Part shown: piece by piece, positions 7,448 to 14,942 of the stretch
Position numbering within the stretch: position 1 is the first letter of the stretch
How the letters are laid out: each line of letters begins with the position of its first letter
Assembly (NCBI GenBank): GCA_016182845.1
Contig: JACPFT010000011.1
Coordinates: forward strand, 84,292 to 148,291
Source of the DNA: Gammaproteobacteria bacterium
GTDB taxonomy: Bacteria; Pseudomonadota; Gammaproteobacteria; Enterobacterales; Permianibacteraceae
Length of the DNA stretch: 64,000 nucleotides
Direction: 5' to 3'
Made by a program: the position numbers and the translations under genes
The notes under the pieces: model-generated
Seen by the model: only the letters and a program-made list of their open reading frames with translations
Told to the model about the DNA's origin: nothing
The model's database searches: none

Positions 7448-8401
7448 TTAGACAGCGCCGCTGACGCGGGATTCCCTGGCCTCCGGCCATAATTGCGCCG
7501 GCTCCGGGATCAGCTCCGGCTGGGCGACGCTGGCATCGGCCACGGCATGGGCCGGCTCGCGGGTATCGCGCCATGGCGCTTCCGGATAGACCCGGCCATT
7601 CGGGTCGCGCACGGCGCGCACCAGGGGCGTCAAGGCCGTGTCGCCGCGCCGGATCACCAGGGCGATTTCGTGGTTGTTGAGTCGCACCCAGGTCCCCGGC
7701 GGGTAGACCCCCAGCTCGCGGACGAAGGCCGCGCACAGCTCCGCGTCGTCCTCGCGGCTCTCCAGGAACAGGCGTTTCAAGGCCTCGCGGGCGGCCACGA
7801 CATCGCGGTGCGCCCGCTCGGTGACCTGGGCCAGGTACATGTCGGTGAGGGCGACCAGCTTGCTCTCGCGCAGGATCTGCGCGCCCTTCAAGCCTTCGGG
7901 ATAGCCGGAGCCGTCGGCGCGTTCGTGGTGCTGTTTGACGATGGTCAGCCAGGTGGGGCTGGCCACGCCGGCGGCGCGCAGCTTGGTCACCGACTGATCG
8001 GGGTGATGGCGCAGGGTCTGGAACTGCTCGGCGCTCAGGGCGCCGCGCTGGATGCGCAGCCGTTCCTGGTAGGGCAAGGCGGCCAGGTTGCAGCTCAGGG
8101 CGGCAGACAGGATGGGCAGGCGCTCCGCCTCGCCATAGCCCAGGCGCAGGCCGATGAGCTCGCAGAGCAGGGCGCTGTATACCGGATGCGCCAGGTTATA
8201 GGGCTTCATGGGCAGACAGTGCACCAGTCCCAAGGCCGCATCGGCATCCCGCGCCACCAGGGCCTGCACGTCCGCCGCCACGGCCTGGATCGCCTGGCGC
8301 GCCCCATGTTTGCCCGACAGCAATTGGATAAAGGCCTCGTGCAAGGCGTTCTTGAGGAATTCCACTTCCCGAAACGGGTGTTCCAGACCCTTCATGCGCA
8401 T
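7448..8401 (-). CDS. HD-GYP-related protein with degenerate HD motif
   Basis: A 317-residue cytoplasmic protein. Residues about 85-260 resemble an HD-GYP c-di-GMP phosphodiesterase: the helix preceding the GYP site and the signature HHERADGSGYPEGLKG are intact. The canonical HDIGK motif is replaced by NLAALP, so at least one metal ligand set is missing. The C-terminal 80 residues (PGTWVRLNNHEIALVIRRG and onward) match the usual tail of HD-GYP proteins. Start set at ATG 8401 (MRMKGLEHPF), with ATG 8395 as an alternative; upstream codons overlap the divergent gene. Probably a binding or reduced-activity regulator. Confidence 0.82.
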   Translation of the reverse strand: MRMKGLEHPFREVEFLKNALHEAFIQLLSGKHGARQAIQAVAADVQALVARDADAALGLVHCLPMKPYNLAHPVYSALLCELIGLRLGYGEAERLPILSAALSCNLAALPYQERLRIQRGALSAEQFQTLRHHPDQSVTKLRAAGVASPTWLTIVKQHHERADGSGYPEGLKGAQILRESKLVALTDMYLAQVTERAHRDVVAAREALKRLFLESREDDAELCAAFVRELGVYPPGTWVRLNNHEIALVIRRGDTALTPLVRAVRDPNGRVYPEAPWRDTREPAHAVADASVAQPELIPEPAQLWPEARESRVSGAV

Positions 8402-8455
8402 GCCTCTCGCCGGCTCTGTTAGACTACTGGCCCTTTTCGCAGCCACCGCGATGCC

Positions 8456-9295
8456 ATGGATCCCGTTTTGTACTGCCGCGACAAGGTCGCGCCGCCCGGT
8501 TCCTCGCTGCATTATGCCCTGATGTTCCTGGACCCGTCGCGCCGCCGCGCCGCCCTGGGGCTATTCGCCTTTCAGCGCCAGGTCCTGGAAATCAGCCAGC
8601 GTTCCCGGGATCCGGCGCCGCGCCAGGCGCAGCTCGACTGGTGGCGCGCCGAGTGGGCGCGCTGCGCCGCCGGCCAGCCGGGACACCATGCCAGCCAGCT
8701 CCTGGCCGAGGCGCGACTAGCCATTAATCTACCGCAAGAACTGTTCCAGGAGATCCTGGAAGCCTCGGCCATGGACGTGGAGGGTGCGGTCTACCCGGAC
8801 TTCAAGGCCCTGTCTTTGTATGTGCACCGGCGCAGCGCCTGCCTCTGGCTCCTGGCCGCGGAGATCTTCGGCTACCGCGAGCGCCAGACCGTCAAGTACG
8901 CCCACGAGCTGGGCACGGCCCTGGAATTGTCGCGCATGGTCTTGGAGCTGGGCCCGGATCTGGCCCATGGCCAGCTCTACCTGCCCCTCGATGAGCTGGA
9001 GCGCCATGGCATCGCCCCGGAGCAGCTGCTGCGCGGCGAGCGGCCGGCGGGCTTCGCGGCCCTGATGCACGAGCAGGTCCAGCGCATAGACCGACACTTC
9101 GCCGAGGCCGAACGCCATCTGCCGGCCGCCGATCGCGCGACCCAGCATCCCGGCCAGATCCTCGCCGTCCTGTCCCGGGCGCGCCTGGCCAAGGCCCTGG
9201 CACAAGATTTCCCGGTCCTCGCCCACAGCCCGGACCTAAGCCCCTTACGCAAGCTCTGGATGGCCTGGCGCACCCACGCCCGCGCCCGGCGCTAA
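8456..9295 (+). CDS. Squalene/phytoene synthase family protein lacking Asp-rich motifs
   Basis: A 279-residue all-helical protein with the layout of trans-isoprenyl head-to-head synthases (CrtB/HpnD/SQS): the opening DPVLYCRDKVAPPGSSLHYA, the FLDPSRRRAALGLFAFQRQV helix and the distal QLYLPLDELERHGI segment. The first Asp-rich motif (canonical REVDD-VVDE) reads RQVLEISQR at residues 41-49 and the second (canonical RDVGED) reads LELGPD near 163-168, so most Mg-binding aspartates are missing. It is probably not a classical synthase; NDUFAF6-like assembly factors are comparable catalytically degenerate relatives. Followed after 30 bp by the yciK-like gene. Confidence 0.75.
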   Translation: MDPVLYCRDKVAPPGSSLHYALMFLDPSRRRAALGLFAFQRQVLEISQRSRDPAPRQAQLDWWRAEWARCAAGQPGHHASQLLAEARLAINLPQELFQEILEASAMDVEGAVYPDFKALSLYVHRRSACLWLLAAEIFGYRERQTVKYAHELGTALELSRMVLELGPDLAHGQLYLPLDELERHGIAPEQLLRGERPAGFAALMHEQVQRIDRHFAEAERHLPAADRATQHPGQILAVLSRARLAKALAQDFPVLAHSPDLSPLRKLWMAWRTHARARR

Positions 9296-9325
9296 TCCCC
9301 TCCGCATCAAGTACAGGAGCCACCC

Positions 9326-10087
9326 ATGCCCGCCTACCATGCCCGCAACGACCTGCTGAAAGACCGCGTCATCCTCGTCACCGGCGCCGGCGACGGCATA
9401 GGCAAGGCCGCCGCCCTGAGCTTCGCCGCCCATGGCGCCACGGTGGTCCTGCTCGGCAAGACCGTCAAGAAGCTGGAAAAGGTCTACGACGAGATCGTCG
9501 CCGCCGGCGGACCCCAGCCGGCCATCTATCCCATGAACCTGGAGGGCTCCGGCCCCGAGCACTACGCCGAGCTGGCCGCGACCCTGGACCGGGAGTTCGG
9601 CCGCCTGGACGGTCTCGTGCACAACGCCGCGTGGCTGGGCTCCATCACCCCCATCGAACACTACCCCGCCGACCAGTGGCTGCGCGTTCTGCACATCAAC
9701 CTCAACGCGCCCTTTTTGATGACCCAGGCCCTACTGCCGGTCCTGAAGAAGTCCGACTCCGCCTCCGTGCTGTTCACCAGCTCCGGCGTGGGCCGAAAGG
9801 GCCGCGCCTATTGGGGCGCCTATGCCGTGTCCAAGTTCGGCATCGAAGGCTTGGCTCAGGTCCTGGCCGACGAGCTGGAGAACAACACCGCCATCCGCGT
9901 CAACTGCATCAATCCGGGCGCCACGCGCACCCAGATGCGCGCCATCGCCTTCCCCGGCGAGGATCCCCAGACCCTGCCCACGCCCGCCGACATCATGCCC
10001 GCCTATCTCTATCTGATGGGCGCGGACAGCCGCGAGACTCGAGGTCAAAGTCTTGACGCCCGCGATTACATGACCCGCATCCTGTAA
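9326..10087 (+). CDS. yciK: YciK-type short-chain dehydrogenase
   Basis: A 253-residue classical SDR. The NAD(P)-binding VTGAGDGIGKA lies at about residues 18-28, NAA at about 100, and the catalytic Ser-Tyr-Lys set in TSSGVGRKGRAYWGAYAVSK. The overall sequence (YHARNDLLKDRVILVTGA start, YPMNLEGS, INPGATRTQMRA, ARDYMTRIL end) matches the E. coli YciK group, whose physiological substrate is not established. Strong ribosome-binding site AGGAGCC before ATG. Possibly co-transcribed with the preceding synthase-like gene. Confidence 0.9.
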   Translation: MPAYHARNDLLKDRVILVTGAGDGIGKAAALSFAAHGATVVLLGKTVKKLEKVYDEIVAAGGPQPAIYPMNLEGSGPEHYAELAATLDREFGRLDGLVHNAAWLGSITPIEHYPADQWLRVLHINLNAPFLMTQALLPVLKKSDSASVLFTSSGVGRKGRAYWGAYAVSKFGIEGLAQVLADELENNTAIRVNCINPGATRTQMRAIAFPGEDPQTLPTPADIMPAYLYLMGADSRETRGQSLDARDYMTRIL

Positions 10088-10110
10088 ACCCCGTTCCAGC
10101 GTCGGAATTC

Positions 10111-10147
10111 CGGCGCCGACTCGGCAAGAGCTTGCCGACCGGCGCCG
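10111..10147. terminator. Nested palindrome after yciK (terminator-like, no T run)
   Basis: CGGCGCC (10111-10117) pairs with GGCGCCG (10141-10147), and inside it TCGGCAAG pairs with CTTGCCGA (10121-10138). There is no T tract, so a Rho-independent role is uncertain. The AT-rich stretch 10170-10230 that follows probably contains the promoter of the GGDEF gene. Confidence 0.45.
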
Positions 10148-10285
10148 TCAAAATGTCGCCAGTTTCTGATACGTCCACAAAATTCGATTTTATATAATTG
10201 ATTTTGCTTGAGTAATTCTTAGCGGCAAGATTTGGCACGCAATTCGCTACTCGTGAACAAAACCCGGCCTACGCGAGTGGCGATC

Positions 10286-11200
10286 ATGTCCCAACTGTCT
10301 CAGCCTTCGACCATCGACCTGCGTGTTGTCAGCAGCCGCCCGGCCCCCGCCGGCCGCCGCCTGACGCGGACCGTGCAAGAATGCCTGGATGAGCTCGGCT
10401 TCGCCCTGCAGCGCAGCCTGGACCCCTACGCCCAGTTGCAGCAGTTCAGCGAGGCCCTGAGCGGCATCGTGCCCTGGGACGGCCTGCACTTCAGCAACGA
10501 GCTGGAAGGCGTGGAACACCAGATCGGCATCCTCGCCGCCCATGGCGCGGAATACCGTTTGTCCATCGACGAGGTCTACCTGGGCGAGCTGCGCCTGGCG
10601 CGCCGCGCCCGCTTTTCCGAGAAGGAGCTGGAGCTCCTGGAACGCTTCCTCTGCGTGCTGATCTACCCCTTGCGCAACGCCATGCTCTACCAGCGCGCCC
10701 TCGCCAGCGCCCTGAAGGACGGCCTGACCGGCCTCGGCAACCGCACAGCCTTCGATCAAGCCCTGGACCGGGAATTCCAGCTGGCCCGCCGCCACCACCG
10801 CCCCCTGTCCCTCCTGGTGGTGGACATCGATCACTTCAAGCAGATCAACGACCGCCTGGGCCATAGCGCCGGCGACACGGTCCTGCGCACGGTCGCCCAG
10901 CGCCTGGGCGACATCGCCCGCCGCACCGACATGGTGTTTCGCTACGGCGGCGAGGAGTTCGTCTTCCTGCTCAGCAACACCGATCAGGACGGTGCGAAAT
11001 TACTCGCCGAACGTCTTCGCGGCGCGGTTGAGGAATGCCCATGCGAGTGCCAGAATGAATCAGTACACATCACCGTCAGCGTCGGATTGACCAGCCTGGC
11101 GGACGATGTGGAGAGCGCCGGCCGCCTCTTCGATCAGGCCGACGCGGCCCTCTACGATGCCAAGGCCGGAGGTCGTAACCGGGTGTGTACCGCTTTCTAA
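10286..11200 (+). CDS. Diguanylate cyclase (GGDEF domain)
   Basis: About 304 residues. The N-terminal part (1-125) is a compact sensor with no recognised family; it reads like a degenerate GAF-type domain (QQFSEALSGIVPWDGLHF). A linker helix leads into a GGDEF domain with DGLTGLGNRTAFD, VDIDHFKQINDRLGH and the active-site FRYGGEEFVFLL. RRTD five residues before GGEEF is a canonical inhibitory I-site. Catalytically competent c-di-GMP synthesis is expected. Start set at ATG 10286 (MSQLSQPST); an upstream TTG at 10232 gives 18 extra residues. Followed at 32 bp by a small gene, perhaps co-transcribed. Confidence 0.88.
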   Translation: MSQLSQPSTIDLRVVSSRPAPAGRRLTRTVQECLDELGFALQRSLDPYAQLQQFSEALSGIVPWDGLHFSNELEGVEHQIGILAAHGAEYRLSIDEVYLGELRLARRARFSEKELELLERFLCVLIYPLRNAMLYQRALASALKDGLTGLGNRTAFDQALDREFQLARRHHRPLSLLVVDIDHFKQINDRLGHSAGDTVLRTVAQRLGDIARRTDMVFRYGGEEFVFLLSNTDQDGAKLLAERLRGAVEECPCECQNESVHITVSVGLTSLADDVESAGRLFDQADAALYDAKAGGRNRVCTAF

Positions 11201-11232
11201 ACGGGCGTCCGAGGGCGCCCCGGGGAGGTGCC

Positions 11233-11652
11233 ATGACCCATGTGCTCGATCGCGTGCAAGCCGTCCTGGACGGCAACACCAATTTAATCCACCTACGCAG
11301 CGGCGACGCCGATGCCGTGCGTCAGGCCTTCCGCGACTACAACATCTTCACCGCCAAGGCCGTGTACTACTGGCGTGCCGGCGCAGGCCTGCATCGCGTC
11401 GACATACCCAATATCCACACGCCCAACACCGAATCCCTGGAAAAGCTGCTCTCCCACATCGCCCACAGCCACCATCCGGGTATCTACCTCATCGAGGACT
11501 TCGGGCATCAGCTGGAGGATCCCCGAACCGCCGCCCTGCTGAGCCAGCTCAACCACGCCGAGATCCGCGAGAAGCACGTGCTCTGCTTCCTGGGCGACGA
11601 GGCGCCGGTGCATCCCAACCTGGCCGGCCAGCTGGCGCATCGGGAGTTCTGA
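11233..11652 (+). CDS. Small protein resembling the N-terminal domain of Ycf46-like AAA proteins
   Basis: A 139-residue soluble protein starting MTHVLDRVQAVLDGN after a GGGGAGGTGCC ribosome-binding site. The layout, an early LIHLRSGDADAVRQAF strand-helix, GIYLIEDFGHQLEDP, a helix and VLCFLGDEAPVHPNLAG, resembles the regulatory N-terminus of Ycf46-type AAA ATPases, but no Walker motifs follow. Gap to the upstream GGDEF gene is 32 bp, suggesting a shared transcript and a possible signalling partner. Family assignment is from pattern recall only. Confidence 0.55.
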   Translation: MTHVLDRVQAVLDGNTNLIHLRSGDADAVRQAFRDYNIFTAKAVYYWRAGAGLHRVDIPNIHTPNTESLEKLLSHIAHSHHPGIYLIEDFGHQLEDPRTAALLSQLNHAEIREKHVLCFLGDEAPVHPNLAGQLAHREF

Positions 11653-11655
11653 GGC

Positions 11656-11683
11656 AAAAAAAACCGCAGGGCCTGCCTGCGGT
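11656..11683 (-). terminator. Intrinsic terminator of htpX
   Basis: On the minus strand ACCGCAGG (11683-11676) pairs with CCTGCGGT (11670-11663), followed by a run of T (11662-11656). It lies between the convergent 139-residue gene and htpX. Confidence 0.88.
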
Positions 11684-11699
11684 CTTTCGGTCAAACGGC

Positions 11700-12590
11700 T
11701 CAAGCCGCGCGACGCAGGGCCTCGATGCGCTCGTCCAGGGGCGGATGGCTCATGAAGAACTTTGCCAGGCCCTGCAAGCGCCCCGAGGTGATGGCGAAGG
11801 CCTGGAACTGGGCCGGCATCTGATCGGGCATCTCCGATTCCGCCTTGAGGCGCTGCAGCGCGCCGATCATGCTCATGCTGCCGGCCAGGCGGGCGCCGCC
11901 GGCATCGGCGCGGAACTCGCGCCAGCGGGAGAAGCCGGCGACGATGGCCGAGGCCAGGATGCCCAGCACGATCTCGGCGACGAAGGAGCCTAAATAAAAG
12001 CCGATGCCCACATGCCCGCCTTCCTCGCTGTCGCGGCGGAAGAAGCTGTCGATGGCATAGCCGATGATGCGCGCGAAGAACATGACGAAGGTGTTGACCA
12101 CGCCCTGGATCAGGGCCAGGGTCACCATGTCGCCATTGGCCACGTGGGCGATCTCATGGCCCAGGACGGCACGCAGCTCGTCGCGGCGAAAGCGCCGTAA
12201 CAGGCCGGAGGACACAGCCACCAGGGCGGCGTTCTTGTTCCAGCCGGTGGCGAAGGCATTGGACTGGGGCGAGTCGAACACGCCCACCTCGGGCATGGCG
12301 ATGCCGGCATCCCGGGCCAGCTCGGCCACGGTGTCCACCAGCCAGCGGGCCTCAGGATCGCGGACGTCCTGGACGAGCTGGACGCCCATGCTCCACTTGG
12401 CCATGGTCTTGGATAGGAACAGGGACACCAGGGAACCGGCCATGCCGAACACGAAGCAGAAAATCAGCAATTGCCGCAAGTCCAAGCCCTTGCTGGACAA
12501 GTAATTCCCGACGCCGAGCAGGGACAGGGTCACGCTGGCGATCAGCACCACGGCGAGGTTGGTGGCCAGGAACAGCGCGATGCGCATCAT
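11700..12590 (-). CDS. htpX: Membrane zinc metalloprotease HtpX
   Basis: A 296-residue inner-membrane M48 protease that degrades misfolded membrane proteins together with FtsH. Two N-terminal membrane helices (5-27 and 38-58) precede the cytoplasmic catalytic site [13 protein letters not shown] pair of hydrophobic segments ([18 protein letters not shown] and the [19 protein letters not shown] region) follows, then the third-ligand region [14 protein letters not shown]. It ends at [19 protein letters not shown]. Monocistronic, with its own terminator. No obvious CpxR box was found upstream. Confidence 0.96.
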   Translation of the reverse strand: MMRIALFLATNLAVVLIASVTLSLLGVGNYLSSKGLDLRQLLIFCFVFGMAGSLVSLFLSKTMAKWSMGVQLVQDVRDPEARWLVDTVAELARDAGIAMPEVGVFDSPQSNAFATGWNKNAALVAVSSGLLRRFRRDELRAVLGHEIAHVANGDMVTLALIQGVVNTFVMFFARIIGYAIDSFFRRDSEEGGHVGIGFYLGSFVAEIVLGILASAIVAGFSRWREFRADAGGARLAGSMSMIGALQRLKAESEMPDQMPAQFQAFAITSGRLQGLAKFFMSHPPLDERIEALRRAA

Positions 12591-12755
12591 GGTCTTTCAG
12601 GCTCCTAGGTGAACAACAGAGCGAAGGCACAGCCTCCATTCCCCCTAAATAGTGACGACCCCGCCATTTTCAATCCCCGAGCACTGTTCCTCGGCGGTGG
12701 GCCGGACTAGACTGGTCCGTCTGCACGCACCGCAGAGCCACAAGGAAGAAACAAC

Positions 12756-13508
12756 ATGACCACGGCCAATCCCTACCAGACCCCGGACTCCAATCTCGCC
12801 GCCGGGGGCAATGACTACCTCAATTTAAGCCCCTTCACGGCCAAGGGCCGTTTGGGCAGAATCCGCTACCTGGCTTATAGCATGGGCCTTGGCCTCGCCA
12901 TGTACGCGGCCGTGCTGGTGATCATGCTGATCGGCGGCGGCACGGCCCTGTTGACCGGCGGCGACGAAGCCGGCGCAGCCTCCCTCGGGCTCATGGGTCT
13001 GTTGCTGATTCCGCTCTACATCGGCATGCTAGTGATCACCTTCCTGCTGCTTATCAAGCGCAGCCACGATATCGGCTGGTCGGGCTGGATGTCATTGCTA
13101 GCCCTCATTCCCCTGGTGGGTCTGCTGTTCATCTTCGTGCCTGGCACCAAGGGCTCCAATGAATACGGCGCCCAGACCCCGCCCAATGGCGTGGGCGTGA
13201 CCATAGCCGGCCTGGCCCTGCCGGTCATCGCCCTCATCGGCATCCTCGCCGCCATCGCCATTCCGGCCTATATGGGTTATAGCCAGCGAGCCGCCATGAA
13301 CGAGCTCGGTAGCCAGGGCGAGGCCATGCCCGCGGACATGGCCGCCCCCACCGACGGCGCCATCCTGCCGGCCCAGGAGGCCGACGAAACCATGGCGCCG
13401 GCCGACGCCGGCGGCGAGATGCCGGCGGATCAGATGCCGGCCGCCGAGGACCTGCCTGTGGAAGCGCCGGCCGAAGAGCCGGTTGAAGGCGAAGAGCAAC
13501 CCCAGTAA
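12756..13508 (+). CDS. DUF805 membrane protein with pilin-like helix and acidic Met/Ala-rich tail
   Basis: A 250-residue protein. The N-terminal segment NPYQTPDSNLA is common in this group. A DUF805-type domain follows (SPFTAKGRLGRIRYL, three membrane helices, KRSHDIGWSGW, VPGTKGSNEYG). Then comes ALPVIALIGILAAIAIPAYM, which looks like the N-terminal helix of a type IV pilin but sits in mid-protein without a prepilin peptidase site. The last 65 residues are an acidic, Met/Ala/Pro-rich low-complexity tail (MPADMAAP, MPADQMPAAED). Function unknown. Ribosome-binding site AAGGAAGAAAC. Confidence 0.8.
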   Translation: MTTANPYQTPDSNLAAGGNDYLNLSPFTAKGRLGRIRYLAYSMGLGLAMYAAVLVIMLIGGGTALLTGGDEAGAASLGLMGLLLIPLYIGMLVITFLLLIKRSHDIGWSGWMSLLALIPLVGLLFIFVPGTKGSNEYGAQTPPNGVGVTIAGLALPVIALIGILAAIAIPAYMGYSQRAAMNELGSQGEAMPADMAAPTDGAILPAQEADETMAPADAGGEMPADQMPAAEDLPVEAPAEEPVEGEEQPQ

Positions 13509-13559
13509 GCTCCCCGGGCTCCGGAACTCCTCCGGAGCCCAACTATCGACAATAAACGC

Positions 13560-14876
13560 ATGTTCCTCTGGGAAATTCTCACCATCCTGTTCCTGACCGT
13601 ATTGAACGGTTTCTTCGCCATGAGCGAGATGGCCCTGGTCTCGGCGCGCCGTGCGCGCCTGCAGGTCATGGCCGACGAAGGCGACAAGGGCGCGCAAGCC
13701 GCCCTGGAACTGGCCGCCGCGCCGGAAAAACTACTGTCTTCCGTACAGATCGGCATCACCCTGATCGGTATTGGCGCCGGCGCCTTCGGCGGCGCCACCC
13801 TCTCACAGAAGCTCTCGGACACCTTCCGGGACATCGCCTGGCTGGCCCCGGCGGCCGAGGAATTGGGCTTCGGCCTGACCGTCGCCCTCATCACCTATCT
13901 GTCCCTGATCCTGGGCGAGCTGGTGCCCAAGAATCTGGCCCTGCGCAATCCCGAGAAGGTCGCGGCCCGAGTGGCGCGGCCCATGGCCTGGGTCGCCGCC
14001 CTGGCTTCGCCGATCGTCAGCCTGTTGAGTGCCTCCTCGGCCCTGGTCTTGCGCCTGTTTGGCAGGAACCCGGTCAACGAGCAGACCATCACCAACGAGG
14101 AAGTGAAGGAAGTCCTGGCCGAGGCGGCCGAGGCCGGCGTCGTCGAGCATGCCGAGAAGGCCATGATCGCCGGGGTCATGCGCCTGGCGGACCGGCCCGT
14201 ATCGGCGGTGATGACGCCGCGCACCGAGGTCACCTGGCTGGATCTGAACGGCGACGAGGCCGAGCATATCGCCACCCTGCGCGCCAGCTCCTTCTCGCGC
14301 TTCCCGGTGTGCCGGGGCGGTATCGACGAAGTGGAAGGCATCGTCCAGGCCAAGGATCTGCTCAATGGCATCCTCGGCGGCCACCCGCTCCAGCTGGAGG
14401 AAACCCTACGTGCCCCGCTCATGGTGCCGGGCACGGCCAGCGCGCTGAACGTACTGGAACTGCTCAAACAGGCGCCCATCCACATGGCCCTGGTGGTGGA
14501 CGAATACGGCTCCCTGGACGGCGTGGTCAGCACCACCGACATCCTCTCCGCCATCGTCGGCTCGCTCTCCGAGCACGGCGAAATCGCCAGCAGCGAGATC
14601 ATCGAACGCGCCGACGGCTCCTGGCTGGTGGAAGGCTATATCGCCCTGGACGAATTCAAGGAGCACTTCGGCTTCAAGAGCCTGCCGGAAGACGAGGACA
14701 GCAACACCCTCGCCGGCTGGATCCTCTCCCGGCTGCAGCACCTGCCCACCGCCGGCGAGTTCTTCGACTGGGCCGGCTACCGCTTCGAGGTGGTGGACAT
14801 GGACGGCCGGCGCGTGGACAAGATCCTGGTCAGCAAACCCGCGAGCGATGCGGAGAGCGACGGAGAGCGGGACTGA
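13560..14876 (+). CDS. CNNM/CorC (HlyC-type) transport-associated protein
   Basis: A 438-residue inner-membrane protein. A DUF21/CNNM transmembrane domain (residues 1-190, four helices; opening LFLTVLNGFFAMSEMALVSAR) is followed by a CBS pair (about 215-340; MTPRTEVTWLD and VDEYGSLDGVVSTTDIL) and a C-terminal CorC_HlyC domain (about 350-430; DGSWLVEGYIALDEF, AGYRFEVVDMDGRRVDKILV). Family members are linked to magnesium or cobalt efflux and resistance; the older haemolysin label is misleading. ATG 13560 is close after the preceding DUF805 gene (51 bp). Followed by a strong terminator. Confidence 0.9.
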   Translation: MFLWEILTILFLTVLNGFFAMSEMALVSARRARLQVMADEGDKGAQAALELAAAPEKLLSSVQIGITLIGIGAGAFGGATLSQKLSDTFRDIAWLAPAAEELGFGLTVALITYLSLILGELVPKNLALRNPEKVAARVARPMAWVAALASPIVSLLSASSALVLRLFGRNPVNEQTITNEEVKEVLAEAAEAGVVEHAEKAMIAGVMRLADRPVSAVMTPRTEVTWLDLNGDEAEHIATLRASSFSRFPVCRGGIDEVEGIVQAKDLLNGILGGHPLQLEETLRAPLMVPGTASALNVLELLKQAPIHMALVVDEYGSLDGVVSTTDILSAIVGSLSEHGEIASSEIIERADGSWLVEGYIALDEFKEHFGFKSLPEDEDSNTLAGWILSRLQHLPTAGEFFDWAGYRFEVVDMDGRRVDKILVSKPASDAESDGERD

Positions 14877-14898
14877 GCGCTTTCCCGTAGGACAAAAT

Positions 14899-14925
14899 AA
14901 AACGCCCCGAAGCTCGGGGCGTTTT
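14899..14925. terminator. Bidirectional intrinsic terminator
   Basis: AAAACGCCCCGA (14899-14910), loop AGC, TCGGGGCGTTTT (14914-14925). It separates the convergent CNNM and S9 peptidase genes. Confidence 0.92.
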
Positions 14926-14942
14926 GCTAACGGAGAACTGCC

